A stretch of DNA of 64,000 bases from Bacteroidales bacterium (GTDB lineage Bacteria; Bacteroidota; Bacteroidia; Bacteroidales; UBA932), in contig JAFSUF010000031.1 in NCBI GenBank assembly GCA_017445425.1, positions 1-64,000 of the forward strand. Reading direction: 5' to 3'. Under the pieces are notes generated by a model, which had not been told where the DNA came from, did not search any database, and saw only the letters and a list, made by a program, of their open reading frames with translations. Within the stretch, counting starts at the first letter, position 1. Each line of letters opens with the position of its first letter. Position numbers and translations under genes: made by a program. Below are positions 8,561 through 17,933 of the stretch, piece after piece.

Positions 8561-8591
8561 TTGTAAATAACATAATCTTTGAATACTTTTG
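8561..8591 (+). promoter_or_regulatory. Promoter of pyrH-frr
   Basis: TTG at 8561-8563, 20-nt spacer, TACTTTTG at 8584-8591. Both elements and spacing fit the Bacteroidota consensus; the pyrH ATG follows 26 nt later. Confidence 0.6.
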
Positions 8592-8617
8592 TTAGAATTT
8601 AATTGAAAAACCAAGCT

Positions 8618-9328
8618 ATGAAATACAACAGGATTCTTCTCAAACTCAGTGGAGAAGCTCTTGCAGGAGCCTCCGGGAAGGGTTTGGACGAAGCAACGAT
8701 AGCAACGTTCGCACGTCAGATAGCAGCAGTGGCAAAGAGTGGTGCCCAGGTGGCGATCGTGGTAGGTGGCGGAAATATTTTCCGCGGCCTGCAGGGTGCA
8801 GGGGCCGGTTTTGAGCGTGTGCGCGGCGACCAGATGGGTATGCTTGCCACCATTATCAATTCAATTGGCCTTTCTTTGTTCATCAAGGCAGAGGGGGTGC
8901 CTGCAGAGGTGTTCTCCAGCACTCGCGTAGAGCCGATGTGCAAATATTACGTTCGCGATGAGGCGGTCGAGGTCATGAAAAACGGCGGCGTGGCAATCAT
9001 CGCCGGCGGCACCGGCAACCCCTTCTTCACTACCGACTCCGCAGCCGCCCTGCGTGCCTGCGAAATCGGCGCGGACGCGCTGCTCAAGGGTACAAAGGTA
9101 GATGGCGTGTACGACAGCGACCCCATGAAGAATCCCGCGGCAAAGAAATATCATACCCTCACCTTTGAAAAAGCTTTGGCAGACAATTTGAAAGTGATGG
9201 ACGCCACCGCGTTTACCCTTTGCCGCGAGAACGACATCCCCATCGTGGTGTTCAAGATGGAGGATGAGGGTACGCTGGAAGGAATCGTGGCCGGCGAGGC
9301 TCTGGGTACGGTGGTCAGCAACGGATGA
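8618..9328 (+). CDS. pyrH: UMP kinase
   Basis: Phosphorylates UMP to UDP with ATP in pyrimidine synthesis; cytoplasmic hexamer. 236 aa from ATG 8618 (MKYNRILLKLSGEAL); the TTG 15 nt upstream was rejected. Amino-acid-kinase motifs: KLSGEAL, VVGGGNIFRG, GDQMGMLATIINSI, AGGTGNPFFTTDSAAALRA, and the KVDGVYDSDP loop. frr follows after 15 nt, a common pyrH-frr pairing. The usual rpsB-tsf genes are not next to it here. Confidence 0.95.
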   Translation: MKYNRILLKLSGEALAGASGKGLDEATIATFARQIAAVAKSGAQVAIVVGGGNIFRGLQGAGAGFERVRGDQMGMLATIINSIGLSLFIKAEGVPAEVFSSTRVEPMCKYYVRDEAVEVMKNGGVAIIAGGTGNPFFTTDSAAALRACEIGADALLKGTKVDGVYDSDPMKNPAAKKYHTLTFEKALADNLKVMDATAFTLCRENDIPIVVFKMEDEGTLEGIVAGEALGTVVSNG

Positions 9329-9343
9329 ATTAATACTGCATAT

Positions 9344-9907
9344 ATGATTGACAAAGCCAACGAATTGCTCGAATTTGCCGAGCTGAAGATGGAGGATGCG
9401 GTGTCGCATCTCCAGGAAGAGCTTAAAACCTACCGGGCCGGCAAGGCCAACCCCGAGGTTTTTGCTTCTGTGATAGTTAATTACTACGGAGCTGCCACTC
9501 CGCTGCCCCAGATGTCCAACATTACCACTCCCGATGCCAAGACTATGCTTATCCAGCCTTGGGACAAGAGCATGATTCACACCATAGAGAAAGCTATTAT
9601 GGACGCCAATCTGGGCTTTACCCCCCAGAACAACGGCGAGGTAATCCGCATCAATGTCCCCGCCCTCACAGAGGAGCGCCGTCGCGAACTGGTCAAGAAG
9701 GCCCGTACTGCCGGTGAAACTGCAAAGGTGAGCGTGCGCAACGCCCGTCGCGAGGCCATGGAGTCCCTTAAGAAATTGCTGAAAGAGGGATTGCCTGAGG
9801 ATGTGGAGAAAGATGACGAGGAGAAGGTTCAGAAGTTCACAGACAAGTATGTGAAAAAAATCGACGAGGTTCTGGATGCCAAAGAGAAGGAGATTATGAC
9901 TGTATAG
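9344..9907 (+). CDS. frr: Ribosome recycling factor
   Basis: 187 aa. It splits post-termination ribosomes together with EF-G. Conserved features are LQEELKTYRAGKANPEVF, the YYGAATPLPQMSNI loop, RINVPALTEERRRELVKKA, and the RNARREA helix. Length matches the family. Its last 14 bp overlap the 3' end of the convergent miaA. Confidence 0.96.
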   Translation: MIDKANELLEFAELKMEDAVSHLQEELKTYRAGKANPEVFASVIVNYYGAATPLPQMSNITTPDAKTMLIQPWDKSMIHTIEKAIMDANLGFTPQNNGEVIRINVPALTEERRRELVKKARTAGETAKVSVRNARREAMESLKKLLKEGLPEDVEKDDEEKVQKFTDKYVKKIDEVLDAKEKEIMTV

Positions 9908-10760
9908 GGTCCACCCATTCGATCTCTATCCCCCTTCTCTCCATACCGCGGAACCAGGTCATCTGGCGTTTCGCAAATTGATGAATAGCGGTCCTCAGGC
10001 CGCTTTTCATCTCTTCAAAGGTGAGCTCGCCAATCAGGTGGCGGGTTACAAACTTGTACTCCAGGCCGTAATAGATCAAGTCTTCCGGGGCGATGCCGCT
10101 CTCCAGAAGCCTTTTAACCTCGTCTATCATCCCTGAGGCAAGACGCTCGTCCAGGCGGCGGTCTATCCGCTCGCGCCTCTCGTCGCGAGTGACGTTGATG
10201 CCTATGAATTTTGTCTTCTTGGGGAGATAATCGTTCCGCTCCACCGGGTGGGAACTCTCCCAGATCGCAATTTCCAGAGCACGGATCAGCCGGCGGCGGG
10301 TGTCGTAGTCAGTATGGTTGTGGAGCGTCTTAAGGCTGGCCAGGCGAGCTATGAGGGTCTCATCGTCATACTTCTCAAGTTCTGCGCGCAGGGCTGGGTC
10401 GGCTGGTACGTCGGGCAGGGAATATCCGCAGCAGGCCGCCTCTATGTAAAGGCCGCTCCCTCCGCATATTATCGCTCTTTTGCCACGCTGGATAATGTCG
10501 CGATATGCCCGCTCAAAGTCGCGCTGATACTGGTAGATGTCGTATTTGGTACCGGCATCGACTATGTCAATCAAATGGTAAGGGACGTCGCCGTATTCGT
10601 CCAGGTCCTTTCCGGTGCCGATATCCATACCGCGGTAAACCTGCCGCGAGTCGGCAGAGAGTATCTCGGCCCCCATCCTGCGGGCCAGGTCAACCGCGTA
10701 GCGTGTCTTTCCGGAGGCGGTAGGCCCCAGTACGCAGACGATATCGTATTCCTCGAACAT
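9894..10760 (-). CDS. miaA: tRNA dimethylallyltransferase
   Basis: Adds a dimethylallyl group to A37 of tRNAs reading UNN codons. 288 aa. P-loop GPTASGKT (about residues 12-19), the [17 protein letters not shown] motif, GGSGLYIEA, and the tRNA-binding [13 protein letters not shown] part are all present. A near-consensus box TACCTTCG lies 4 nt before its ATG (minus strand, 10765-10772). It is divergent from smpB with only 39 nt between start codons. Confidence 0.95.
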   Translation of the reverse strand: MFEEYDIVCVLGPTASGKTRYAVDLARRMGAEILSADSRQVYRGMDIGTGKDLDEYGDVPYHLIDIVDAGTKYDIYQYQRDFERAYRDIIQRGKRAIICGGSGLYIEAACCGYSLPDVPADPALRAELEKYDDETLIARLASLKTLHNHTDYDTRRRLIRALEIAIWESSHPVERNDYLPKKTKFIGINVTRDERRERIDRRLDERLASGMIDEVKRLLESGIAPEDLIYYGLEYKFVTRHLIGELTFEEMKSGLRTAIHQFAKRQMTWFRGMERRGIEIEWVDPIQS

Positions 10761-10784
10761 ACTGCGAAGGTACGTTTTTTATGC

Positions 10785-10792
10785 TATATTTG
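10785..10792 (+). promoter_or_regulatory. -7 box (TATATTTG) for smpB
   Basis: Exact TAnnTTTG box ending 7 nt before the smpB ATG, implying a nearly leaderless transcript. No clear TTG was found at the -33 distance. Confidence 0.45.
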
Positions 10793-10799
10793 CAGACAT

Positions 10800-11249
10800 A
10801 TGCCAAAGGCAAAGAGTACCATAGTTATAAAGAACCGCCGGGCTTCCTTTGATTACGAGTTCATTGAGAAGTTCACGGCCGGCATCGTGCTCTCCGGCAC
10901 CGAGATCAAATCTATCCGGGCCGGGAAGGCCTCCCTGGTGGATGCTTATTGCTATTTTGTTGGCGGTGAGCTGTATGTCCGCAATATGAACGTGGCAGAG
11001 TACTGGTGGGGGAGCTACAACCGGCACGATCCGATGCGTGACCGCAAACTGCTGCTCACCCGGCGGGAACTGCGCCGCCTGCAGCGCTCCACGCGGGAGA
11101 AGGGGATGACCATAGTCGCCGTGAAGATATTTATTAGCGACAGGGGTTTCGCAAAGCTCGAAATTGCCCTTGCCCGGGGCAAACGGGAGTTTGACAAGCG
11201 GGAGTCCATAAAAGAGAAAGACCTGAGAAGAGAAATGGAGAGGAAATAA
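10800..11249 (+). CDS. smpB: SsrA-binding protein
   Basis: 149 aa; binds tmRNA and brings it to stalled ribosomes for trans-translation. Conserved parts: [34 protein letters not shown], the aromatic [12 protein letters not shown] segment, RKLLL, and the basic C-terminal tail. ATG 10800 sits immediately behind the promoter box. A longer open frame upstream merely shadows miaA. Confidence 0.96.
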   Translation: MPKAKSTIVIKNRRASFDYEFIEKFTAGIVLSGTEIKSIRAGKASLVDAYCYFVGGELYVRNMNVAEYWWGSYNRHDPMRDRKLLLTRRELRRLQRSTREKGMTIVAVKIFISDRGFAKLEIALARGKREFDKRESIKEKDLRREMERK

Positions 11250-11280
11250 TCCTCTCTTTTTCTTTATAGGGAGGTATTAT
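11246..11280. terminator. Hairpin after smpB
   Basis: ATAATCCTCTC pairs with GGGAGG-t-ATTAT around a 12-nt loop, beginning at the smpB stop codon. It has no strong T-run, so it may be a weak terminator or just an RNA stabiliser. Confidence 0.4.
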
Positions 11281-11295
11281 TCCACGAAAAATACT

Positions 11296-11303
11296 TAATT
11301 TTG
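11296..11303 (+). promoter_or_regulatory. -7 box (TAATTTTG) for the keto-glycoside locus
   Basis: Exact TAnnTTTG match 72 nt before the ATG of the first Gfo/Idh/MocA gene. The -33 element is unclear. Confidence 0.4.
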
Positions 11304-11375
11304 ACAGATATTGAAGCAAAACAGACCGAAATATCACATAACAGATTTAATATCAGTTCAATAACAATAAAAGAC

Positions 11376-12644
11376 ATGACAAGCAGAAGACAATTCCTCA
11401 AGGGAACGGCGGCTGTGGCTGCGTTCACCATCTTGCCGCGCCACGTGCTCGGCGGTAAAGGTTACATTGCTCCCAGCGACCAGCTCACAAAGGGTATCAT
11501 CGGTTTCGGCGGTATCGGCCGCGGCCATCACTTCCACATGCCCGACCGTCTGGTTGCAGTTTGCGACGTTGACCAGACCCGCCTGGACAGGGGCGAGAAA
11601 ATGGCTAAAGAGGCCGGATTCGGTCAGGTAGCCTGCTACCACAACTTCATGGATCTGATCAACGACCCCAACGTGGATATCGTGCACGTCTGCACCCCGC
11701 CTCACTGGCATGCAATAATGTCCATCGAGGCAGCCAAGGCCGGCAAGGACGTATGGTGCGAAAAGCCTATGACCCGTACCATCGGCGAGGGCAAGAGGGT
11801 TGTAGAGGCGATGAAGCGGTACAACACCATTTTCCGTCTGAACACCTGGTTCCGTTTCGAGGATACCTTCTACGGTCTCGGCACTGAAGTCGCTCCCCTC
11901 AAGAAACTCGTTCAGAGCGGTCTGCTGGGATGGCCCCTCAAGGTGACCGTTTCCAAGCACACCGGTTTTGACTGGAAGTTCTTCTGGGTAGGCAAGGAGC
12001 ATCTGGACCCCCAGCCCATCCCCAGCTATTTCGACTACGACCTCTGGCTGGGTCCCGCACCCTACAAGCCGTATAACGAGCACCGCTGCCACGACACCTT
12101 CCGCGGCTACTGGGACTACGATGCCGGCGGACTGGGAGATATGGGACAGCACTATCTCGACCCCGTCCAGTATCTGCTGGGCAAGGACGACGAGAGTCCC
12201 GTAAAGGTTGAGATTGACGCTCCCCAGCAGCACTACGACGCTGCCGGTACCTGGCGCGAGATTAAATACACCTATGCCGACGGTTGCCAGATCGTCCTCT
12301 GGGGCGAAGACTTCGGCGACCCCAAGACCCCGTATATCCAGGGCCCCAACGGCAACGTTTACAACAACTTCGTATGCGACATCCCGGGCTGGAAGGATAA
12401 ACTTGCAGATTTCCCCGATCCGCTGCCTCAGGAAACCGACTTCCTGGAGTGCGTACGTACCCGCAAGAAATTCGCCCTCAACGAGATCAACGGCCACCGC
12501 AGCTGCACCCTGGTCAACATCGGCGCAGTGGCACTGCAGCTTGGCCGCACCCTCTACTTCGACTCCGAAAAGCAGGAATTCATCAATGACGATGCCGCCA
12601 ACCGTCTGGTTTACCAGCCTATGCGCGCGCCTTGGAAACTGTAG
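11376..12644 (+). CDS. Exported Gfo/Idh/MocA oxidoreductase 1
   Basis: 422 aa. The N-terminus MTSRRQFLKGTAAVAAF is a twin-arginine signal, so the enzyme is exported folded with its cofactor. The Rossmann fold carries GFGGIGRG (about residues 43-50), HVCTPPHWH, and the catalytic CEKPM (EKP lysine); the C-terminal half has GDMGQHYLDPVQYLLG. Family members oxidise sugar hydroxyls with NAD(P), often at C3. It is the first of five same-strand exported genes including DUF1080 proteins, so oxidation of glycosides to 3-keto-glycosides is the inferred role. Exact substrate unknown. Confidence 0.85.
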   Translation: MTSRRQFLKGTAAVAAFTILPRHVLGGKGYIAPSDQLTKGIIGFGGIGRGHHFHMPDRLVAVCDVDQTRLDRGEKMAKEAGFGQVACYHNFMDLINDPNVDIVHVCTPPHWHAIMSIEAAKAGKDVWCEKPMTRTIGEGKRVVEAMKRYNTIFRLNTWFRFEDTFYGLGTEVAPLKKLVQSGLLGWPLKVTVSKHTGFDWKFFWVGKEHLDPQPIPSYFDYDLWLGPAPYKPYNEHRCHDTFRGYWDYDAGGLGDMGQHYLDPVQYLLGKDDESPVKVEIDAPQQHYDAAGTWREIKYTYADGCQIVLWGEDFGDPKTPYIQGPNGNVYNNFVCDIPGWKDKLADFPDPLPQETDFLECVRTRKKFALNEINGHRSCTLVNIGAVALQLGRTLYFDSEKQEFINDDAANRLVYQPMRAPWKL

Positions 12645-12706
12645 AAGCTTTTTTGCAATAATCCGTGAACCATTACAAAACAGCTTCTGATAGAATAGAT
12701 ACAATT

Positions 12707-15598
12707 ATGAAAAAGATATTAGCTAATAGCATTTTATGTGTTGTGCTGTTGTTCATGTCGGTGAACGTTTTTGCACAGCCCAACCAGCGTAAAGCCAGCA
12801 CCGTAGTGGGTGACGCCCTGGCAAAGTTCCCCGCTAAGGATATGAAGCTCTATAACGAGCTTGCCACCGAGCTCATCGGCACCGGAAAAGAGGGTATGGA
12901 CCTGCTCTACAGTATGCTGGAGAAGCAGGACGACTCTATGGTGCCCGTCGAGTTTGCCCTGAGCGCCATCACCACCAAGGCTACCGAGATGGGCGGCGAA
13001 ACCCTCGAGAATGTGAAAGAGGCATTCAAGGGTTATGCAGACAAGACAAAGGACGAGACCATCAAGCAACTCTTTGTCCGCCAGCTCCTCTTCCTTGGCG
13101 ACAACTATGAAGGCAAGAACGTCACCACCTCTTCTGAACTGGATCCCGGCACAACCCCGGCACCCAAGATCAAGGATATCGTGAACAGCGTCAAGAAGGG
13201 TGTGGACAATGTAGCCCTCTTTGACATGCTCAACAAGGTGAACAATCTTGACGAGGCTAAAACCGCTATAGTTGAGGCCCTCCCCAAAGTAAAGAGCCTC
13301 GACAACAAGGCCGACCTCATCTGGTGGCTGGGCGAGCAGAAAGACAAGTCGCTTGCCAAGACCTTCAAGTCATATCTTTCAGATTCTGACGCCCGCATCC
13401 GCAAGGAGGCTGCCTGGGCTCTCACCAAATCTGGTTGCGACTGCGCTCTCCCCACTATGGCCAAGATGCTCACCAGCAGCAATGCAGACGACGTGGCACT
13501 TGCCGAGTCCTGCCTGCGCTGTATCCCCGGCCGGGTGGCAGATGTCGTGGCTCCTTATTTTGACAAGGCGGGCGATGCCGGCAAGCAGGCTATCCTGAAC
13601 CTCATCAGCCAGCGCGAGGCGCTCAACTACAAATCCCTGGTTCTCGGCAGCCTGTTTGACGACAGCAAGCAGGTGGGCGATGCGGCATTCTCTGCCCTTG
13701 CATCAGTTTCTGAGGGCGAAGATCTGCTGACCCTCTACTCCCTGCTGGAGAGCAGCGGCGAGGCTAACCGCGCAAAGATACAGGACGCTATCCTGGCGGC
13801 TTTGGAGGGAAGGAGCGATGCAGAGAAGTACGAGGTTCTTTCCAACCGCAACAATATCGTTACCCCTCAGAGCAAGGCGGCTTACTGGCCGATGATCATC
13901 AAGGTGGCATCTATGCCGCAGATTATCGACATCCTGAGTAAGAACACCTCCGACAAGGATCTTACTGAGAAGGCCATTGCCTCTTATATGGAAAAGGTCG
14001 AGGCAGCAGAGGAACCGGGTGCACAGCGGCTGCTCCGCTACCGCGCAGTTATGGACTATGCCTCCACCGACGCCCAGAAGAACGCCATTCTGGAGCGCAT
14101 CGGCGAGACCGGCGCATTCCAGGGTATAATGTACGCGGCTAAATTCCTGGACAACAAGGCCACTGAAGTAGAGGCTGCCAGCGCAATCCGCAACATTGCA
14201 ACCCGCAACCCCAGTTTCTTCGGCCCCGAAATCGTGGCTCTGATGAACCGCATCAAGAGCGTCGACACCGGCCGTGACTATCCATACGATCTGCAGCGCA
14301 TTGAGAATTACCTCGCTGCAGTTCCCGCCGACGACCCCGGTTATGTATCGATGTTCAACGGCAAGGACCTTACCGGCTGGCAGGGCATGATCCCCACCAA
14401 CGAAAATGGCGAGGGTGACCCGTTCCTCCGTTACAAGCTCAATGCAAAGCAGCTCGCTGCTGCCCAGGCCAAGGCCGACAAGGTGATGGCTGAGAACTGG
14501 GTGGTTGCAAACGGCAACATCGAGTTCGTCGGTCACGCATATGACAACCTCTGCACCACCAAGAAATACAAAGACTTTGAGATGTATCTCGACTGGAAGA
14601 TTTACCCCGGTCAGAAAGAGGGTGATGCAGGTATCTATCTGCGTTCCTGCCCTCAGGTACAGATCTGGGACACCGCCCGCGTATGGGTTGGCGCACAGGT
14701 CGGCAGTGGCGGACTCTATAACAACCAGAAGACAGAGCGCATCCCCCTGGTAATCGCAGACAACGCGGTTGGCGAGTGGAACAGCTTCTATATCAAGATG
14801 CAGGGCGAGCGCGTCACCGTTTATCTCAACGGTCAGCTGGTAGTGGACAACATCGTTCTCGAGAACTACTGGAACCGTGACCTCCCTATCCCCGCAGAGG
14901 AATTCATCGAGTTGCAGGCTCACGGCAGCCGCATCGCCTACCGCGACCTTTACATCCACGAGCTTCCGAGCGTAGAGCCCACAAAACTCACCCCGGAAGA
15001 GGAGGCAGAGGGTTTTGAAATGCTGTTTGACGGCACCAGCCTCCACAAGTGGCACGGCAACAAGGTTGATTATAACGTGAAAGACGGTGTCATTGCCGTT
15101 GAGAGCCGCAGCCGCGGTGGCAACTGGGTCGGCGACCTCTATACCAATGAGGAGTATGCCGATTTCATCTATCGTTTTGAGTTCAAACTCACCCCCGGCG
15201 CCAACAACGGCGTGGGCGTCCGCTCTCCCGGCGTGGGCGACTCTGCATATGAGGGTTACGAGGTTCAGATTCTGGATCACTATAACGATATCTACAAGGG
15301 CTGGCTGGCACCTTATCAGTACCACGGCTCGCTCTACGGTATTATCCCCGCCAAGAACCGCGACGCTCTCAACCCTGTGGGCGAGTGGAACAGCGAGGAG
15401 ATTTATATGAAAGGGAGCTACATCCGCGTGACCGTCAACGGCCAGGTTGTTACCGAGGGTGACATAGTGGAAGCCAGCAAGAACGGCACTATCGACGGCA
15501 ACGAACACCCGGGCCTTCAGCGTAAGAGCGGCTACATCGGTTTCCTGGGACACGGAGACCGCCTGTGGATCCGCAACGTCCGCGTCAAGAGACTTTAA
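12707..15598 (+). CDS. Exported HEAT-repeat protein with two DUF1080 domains
   Basis: 963 aa from ATG 12707, with a Sec signal peptide (about residues 1-23, ending NVFA-QP). Residues about 60-540 are alpha-helical HEAT-like repeats. Two DUF1080 (3-keto-disaccharide hydrolase, concanavalin-like) domains follow: one from about 545 (MFNGKDLTGWQG) and one from about 768 (LFDGTSLHKWHG), each ending with a GHGxR / RNVRVKRL-type strand. DUF1080 members cleave 3-keto-glycosides. The helical part probably scaffolds binding. It sits between the two oxidoreductase genes. Confidence 0.82.
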   Translation: MKKILANSILCVVLLFMSVNVFAQPNQRKASTVVGDALAKFPAKDMKLYNELATELIGTGKEGMDLLYSMLEKQDDSMVPVEFALSAITTKATEMGGETLENVKEAFKGYADKTKDETIKQLFVRQLLFLGDNYEGKNVTTSSELDPGTTPAPKIKDIVNSVKKGVDNVALFDMLNKVNNLDEAKTAIVEALPKVKSLDNKADLIWWLGEQKDKSLAKTFKSYLSDSDARIRKEAAWALTKSGCDCALPTMAKMLTSSNADDVALAESCLRCIPGRVADVVAPYFDKAGDAGKQAILNLISQREALNYKSLVLGSLFDDSKQVGDAAFSALASVSEGEDLLTLYSLLESSGEANRAKIQDAILAALEGRSDAEKYEVLSNRNNIVTPQSKAAYWPMIIKVASMPQIIDILSKNTSDKDLTEKAIASYMEKVEAAEEPGAQRLLRYRAVMDYASTDAQKNAILERIGETGAFQGIMYAAKFLDNKATEVEAASAIRNIATRNPSFFGPEIVALMNRIKSVDTGRDYPYDLQRIENYLAAVPADDPGYVSMFNGKDLTGWQGMIPTNENGEGDPFLRYKLNAKQLAAAQAKADKVMAENWVVANGNIEFVGHAYDNLCTTKKYKDFEMYLDWKIYPGQKEGDAGIYLRSCPQVQIWDTARVWVGAQVGSGGLYNNQKTERIPLVIADNAVGEWNSFYIKMQGERVTVYLNGQLVVDNIVLENYWNRDLPIPAEEFIELQAHGSRIAYRDLYIHELPSVEPTKLTPEEEAEGFEMLFDGTSLHKWHGNKVDYNVKDGVIAVESRSRGGNWVGDLYTNEEYADFIYRFEFKLTPGANNGVGVRSPGVGDSAYEGYEVQILDHYNDIYKGWLAPYQYHGSLYGIIPAKNRDALNPVGEWNSEEIYMKGSYIRVTVNGQVVTEGDIVEASKNGTIDGNEHPGLQRKSGYIGFLGHGDRLWIRNVRVKRL

Positions 15599-15636
15599 AC
15601 AACAATTAACTAATATTTTATAAACATTTACCGAGT

Positions 15637-17133
15637 ATGAGTAAAAACATGTCAAGAAGGTCATTCCTTCAAACAAGCGCAATGGCTGCAGGTGCTGCCG
15701 CCATCGCTTCTACTCCGTTCTGGTCAACTTCTGCTGCTGCAGCGCCCAAGAAGGCAAAGAAAGCTGCGGCAACTGACAGGCTCAACATCGTAGGTGTAGG
15801 TATCGGCGGCCGTGGTGCAGCTGACATCAACGGTATGGAGTCCCAGAACATCGTCGCTTTGTGCGACTGCGACTGGAACTATGCTGCCAACGAGATGGCA
15901 CGCTTCCCCAACGCAAAGAAGTACAAAGATTACCGCAAGATGTTCGACGAGATTGGCAACGAGTTTGACGCAGTAGTAGTAGGTACTGCAGACCACACTC
16001 ATGCCTGCATCGCTGCCCAGGCACTTGCAATGGGCAAGCATGTATATTGCGAGAAACCTCTGACCCACACAGTTTACGAGACCCGTCTGCTCACCAAACT
16101 GGCTGCAGCCAACGGTCTTGCAACCCAGATGGGTAACCAGGGTGCATCTCTCAACTCAACCCGTCAGGTGATCGAGGCTATCCAGAGCGGTCTCATCGGT
16201 GAGGTACGCAAGGTTGACGCTTTCACCGACCGTCCTATCTGGCCCCAGGGTCTGGAGACTCCTGCAGGCGTGGATCCCATCCCCGACACTCTCGACTGGG
16301 ATCTGTTCATCGGCCCCGCCAAGTATCGTCCCTTCAACTCCATCTATCACCCTTGGAACTGGCGTGGCTGGTGGGATTTCGGTACCGGTGCACTCGGAGA
16401 TATGGCTTGCCACATCCTCCAGCCGGTAGTTGACGCCCTCAAGCTCGGCAGCCCCGTTGCATGCCAGGGTAGCTCTACCAACCTGATGATTGACTGCGCA
16501 CCTAACGCACAGATAGTTAAGTTCCGCTTCCCCGCTCGTGACAATATGCCCAAGGTGGCTATGCCCGAGGTTGAGGTTACCTGGTACGACGGCGGCCTGA
16601 AGCCTGACTTCCCTGCAGGCTGGCCTATCGGCAGGAATATGAACCAGAGCGGCGGTGCAGCTATTTTCTATGGAACCAAGGATGTCCTGGTATGCGGCTG
16701 CTACGGTGTAAACCCCTGGCTGCTCTCCGGCAAACCCATCCCCGCAGCAAGCACTACCCGCGAGGTAGAGAATCAGGATCACCATATGGACTTCGTCCGC
16801 GCTTGCAAAGAGTCCAAGGAGAACCGCGTACCTTGCAAGTCTGACTTCCAGTTTGCAGGTCCTCTGAACGAGATGGTTGTAATGGGTGTTCTCGCAGTTC
16901 GTCTGCAGGGCCTCAACCGTGAGCTCGCCTGGGACGGCAAGAATATGAAGTTCACCAACATCAACCCCGACGAGACTATCCAGTTCAAGGTTAAGGATGG
17001 CTTCAGCGTACACGACGGTCACCCGACTTTCGAGGACAAATACACCGATCCTATCAATGCACAGGCTTTCGCAGCAGAGCTTATCAAGCATACCTACCGC
17101 GAGGGTTACGCACTGCCTAATATGCCCGACTAA
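15637..17133 (+). CDS. Exported Gfo/Idh/MocA oxidoreductase 2
   Basis: 498 aa, with Tat signal MSKNMSRRSFLQTSAM and an Ala-rich hydrophobic stretch ending near AAAAPKKA. Cofactor motif VGVGIGGRGAAD (about residues 52-63), VVGTADHTH, and catalytic CEKPL are intact; WWDFGTGALGDMACHILQP is the substrate-side segment. It is longer than oxidoreductase 1 and not closely alike outside the motifs, so the two may act on different substrates or run the oxidation and the back-reduction. Same strand as its neighbours, 38 nt after the HEAT/DUF1080 gene. Confidence 0.86.
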   Translation: MSKNMSRRSFLQTSAMAAGAAAIASTPFWSTSAAAAPKKAKKAAATDRLNIVGVGIGGRGAADINGMESQNIVALCDCDWNYAANEMARFPNAKKYKDYRKMFDEIGNEFDAVVVGTADHTHACIAAQALAMGKHVYCEKPLTHTVYETRLLTKLAAANGLATQMGNQGASLNSTRQVIEAIQSGLIGEVRKVDAFTDRPIWPQGLETPAGVDPIPDTLDWDLFIGPAKYRPFNSIYHPWNWRGWWDFGTGALGDMACHILQPVVDALKLGSPVACQGSSTNLMIDCAPNAQIVKFRFPARDNMPKVAMPEVEVTWYDGGLKPDFPAGWPIGRNMNQSGGAAIFYGTKDVLVCGCYGVNPWLLSGKPIPAASTTREVENQDHHMDFVRACKESKENRVPCKSDFQFAGPLNEMVVMGVLAVRLQGLNRELAWDGKNMKFTNINPDETIQFKVKDGFSVHDGHPTFEDKYTDPINAQAFAAELIKHTYREGYALPNMPD

Positions 17134-17154
17134 ACCATAACAATCTTATAAATT

Positions 17155-17916
17155 ATGAAGAAAATATTTGCATTGGCAGTTATCTGCCTCACAGTGCTTT
17201 CCATCAGTGGTTGCAAAGGTAAAAACCAGAAGAAAGCAGCTGATGCACCTGCAGACGATGCGGTAGCAATCTTCGACGGCAAGACTTTTGACGGCTGGCG
17301 CGGTTATAACACCGACCACGTTCCCGGTGCCTGGACCATCGAGGACGGTTGCATAAAGATCAACGGCAGCGGCCGCGGCGAGGCTGGCGCAGTTGACGGC
17401 GGTGACATCATCTATACCACCAAGTTCAAAAACTTTGAGTTCACCTTTGAGTGGAAGGTTTCCGAGGGTGCAAACTCCGGCGTCTTCTACCTCGCACAGG
17501 AGGTTCCCGGTCTCTCTATCTTCCAGACCTGCCCCGAATACCAGATCCTTGACAACGAGCGTCACCCCGACGCTAAGCTTGGTCGCGACGGCAACCGCCA
17601 GAGCGCTTCGCTGTATGACATCATCCCTGCAAATCCGCAGAACGCTAAACCTGCAGGTGAGTGGAATACCGCCAAGATTATGGTTTACGAAGGTACTGTT
17701 GTTCACTACCAGAACGGCGAGCCTGTAGTTGAATATCACCTCTGGACCCCGAAGTGGGAGGAGCAGATCAACAACAGCAAGTTCTCCGAGGCTAACATGC
17801 CTGAGTCTTATCAGTACGTCCTCAACGTAGGTGGCGAGAACCACGAGGGTTACATCGGTCTCCAGGACCATGGTGACACCGTTTGGTATCGCAACCTGAA
17901 GGTTAAGGAGCTCTAA
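17155..17916 (+). CDS. DUF1080 lipoprotein (3-keto-glycoside hydrolase-like)
   Basis: 253 aa with a lipoprotein signal ending at Cys20 (LSISGC). One DUF1080 domain covers most of the mature part: IFDGKTFDGWRGY (about 42-54), FEFTFEWKVSEGANSGVFY, CPEYQILDNERHPDAKLG, AGEWNTAKIMVYEGTVVHYQNG, and GYIGLQDHGDTVWYRN. Conserved Glu/Asp/His positions in these blocks fit the family active site. Lipid anchoring places it in the envelope next to the Tat-exported oxidoreductases. Confidence 0.85.
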   Translation: MKKIFALAVICLTVLSISGCKGKNQKKAADAPADDAVAIFDGKTFDGWRGYNTDHVPGAWTIEDGCIKINGSGRGEAGAVDGGDIIYTTKFKNFEFTFEWKVSEGANSGVFYLAQEVPGLSIFQTCPEYQILDNERHPDAKLGRDGNRQSASLYDIIPANPQNAKPAGEWNTAKIMVYEGTVVHYQNGEPVVEYHLWTPKWEEQINNSKFSEANMPESYQYVLNVGGENHEGYIGLQDHGDTVWYRNLKVKEL

Positions 17917-17933
17917 TCTCTGACATAGTTGCC

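Noticed and set aside
13703..15682. Long minus-strand open frame (659 codons) opposite the HEAT/DUF1080 gene
   Set aside because: Antisense shadow in G+C-rich coding sequence; no recognisable protein features.
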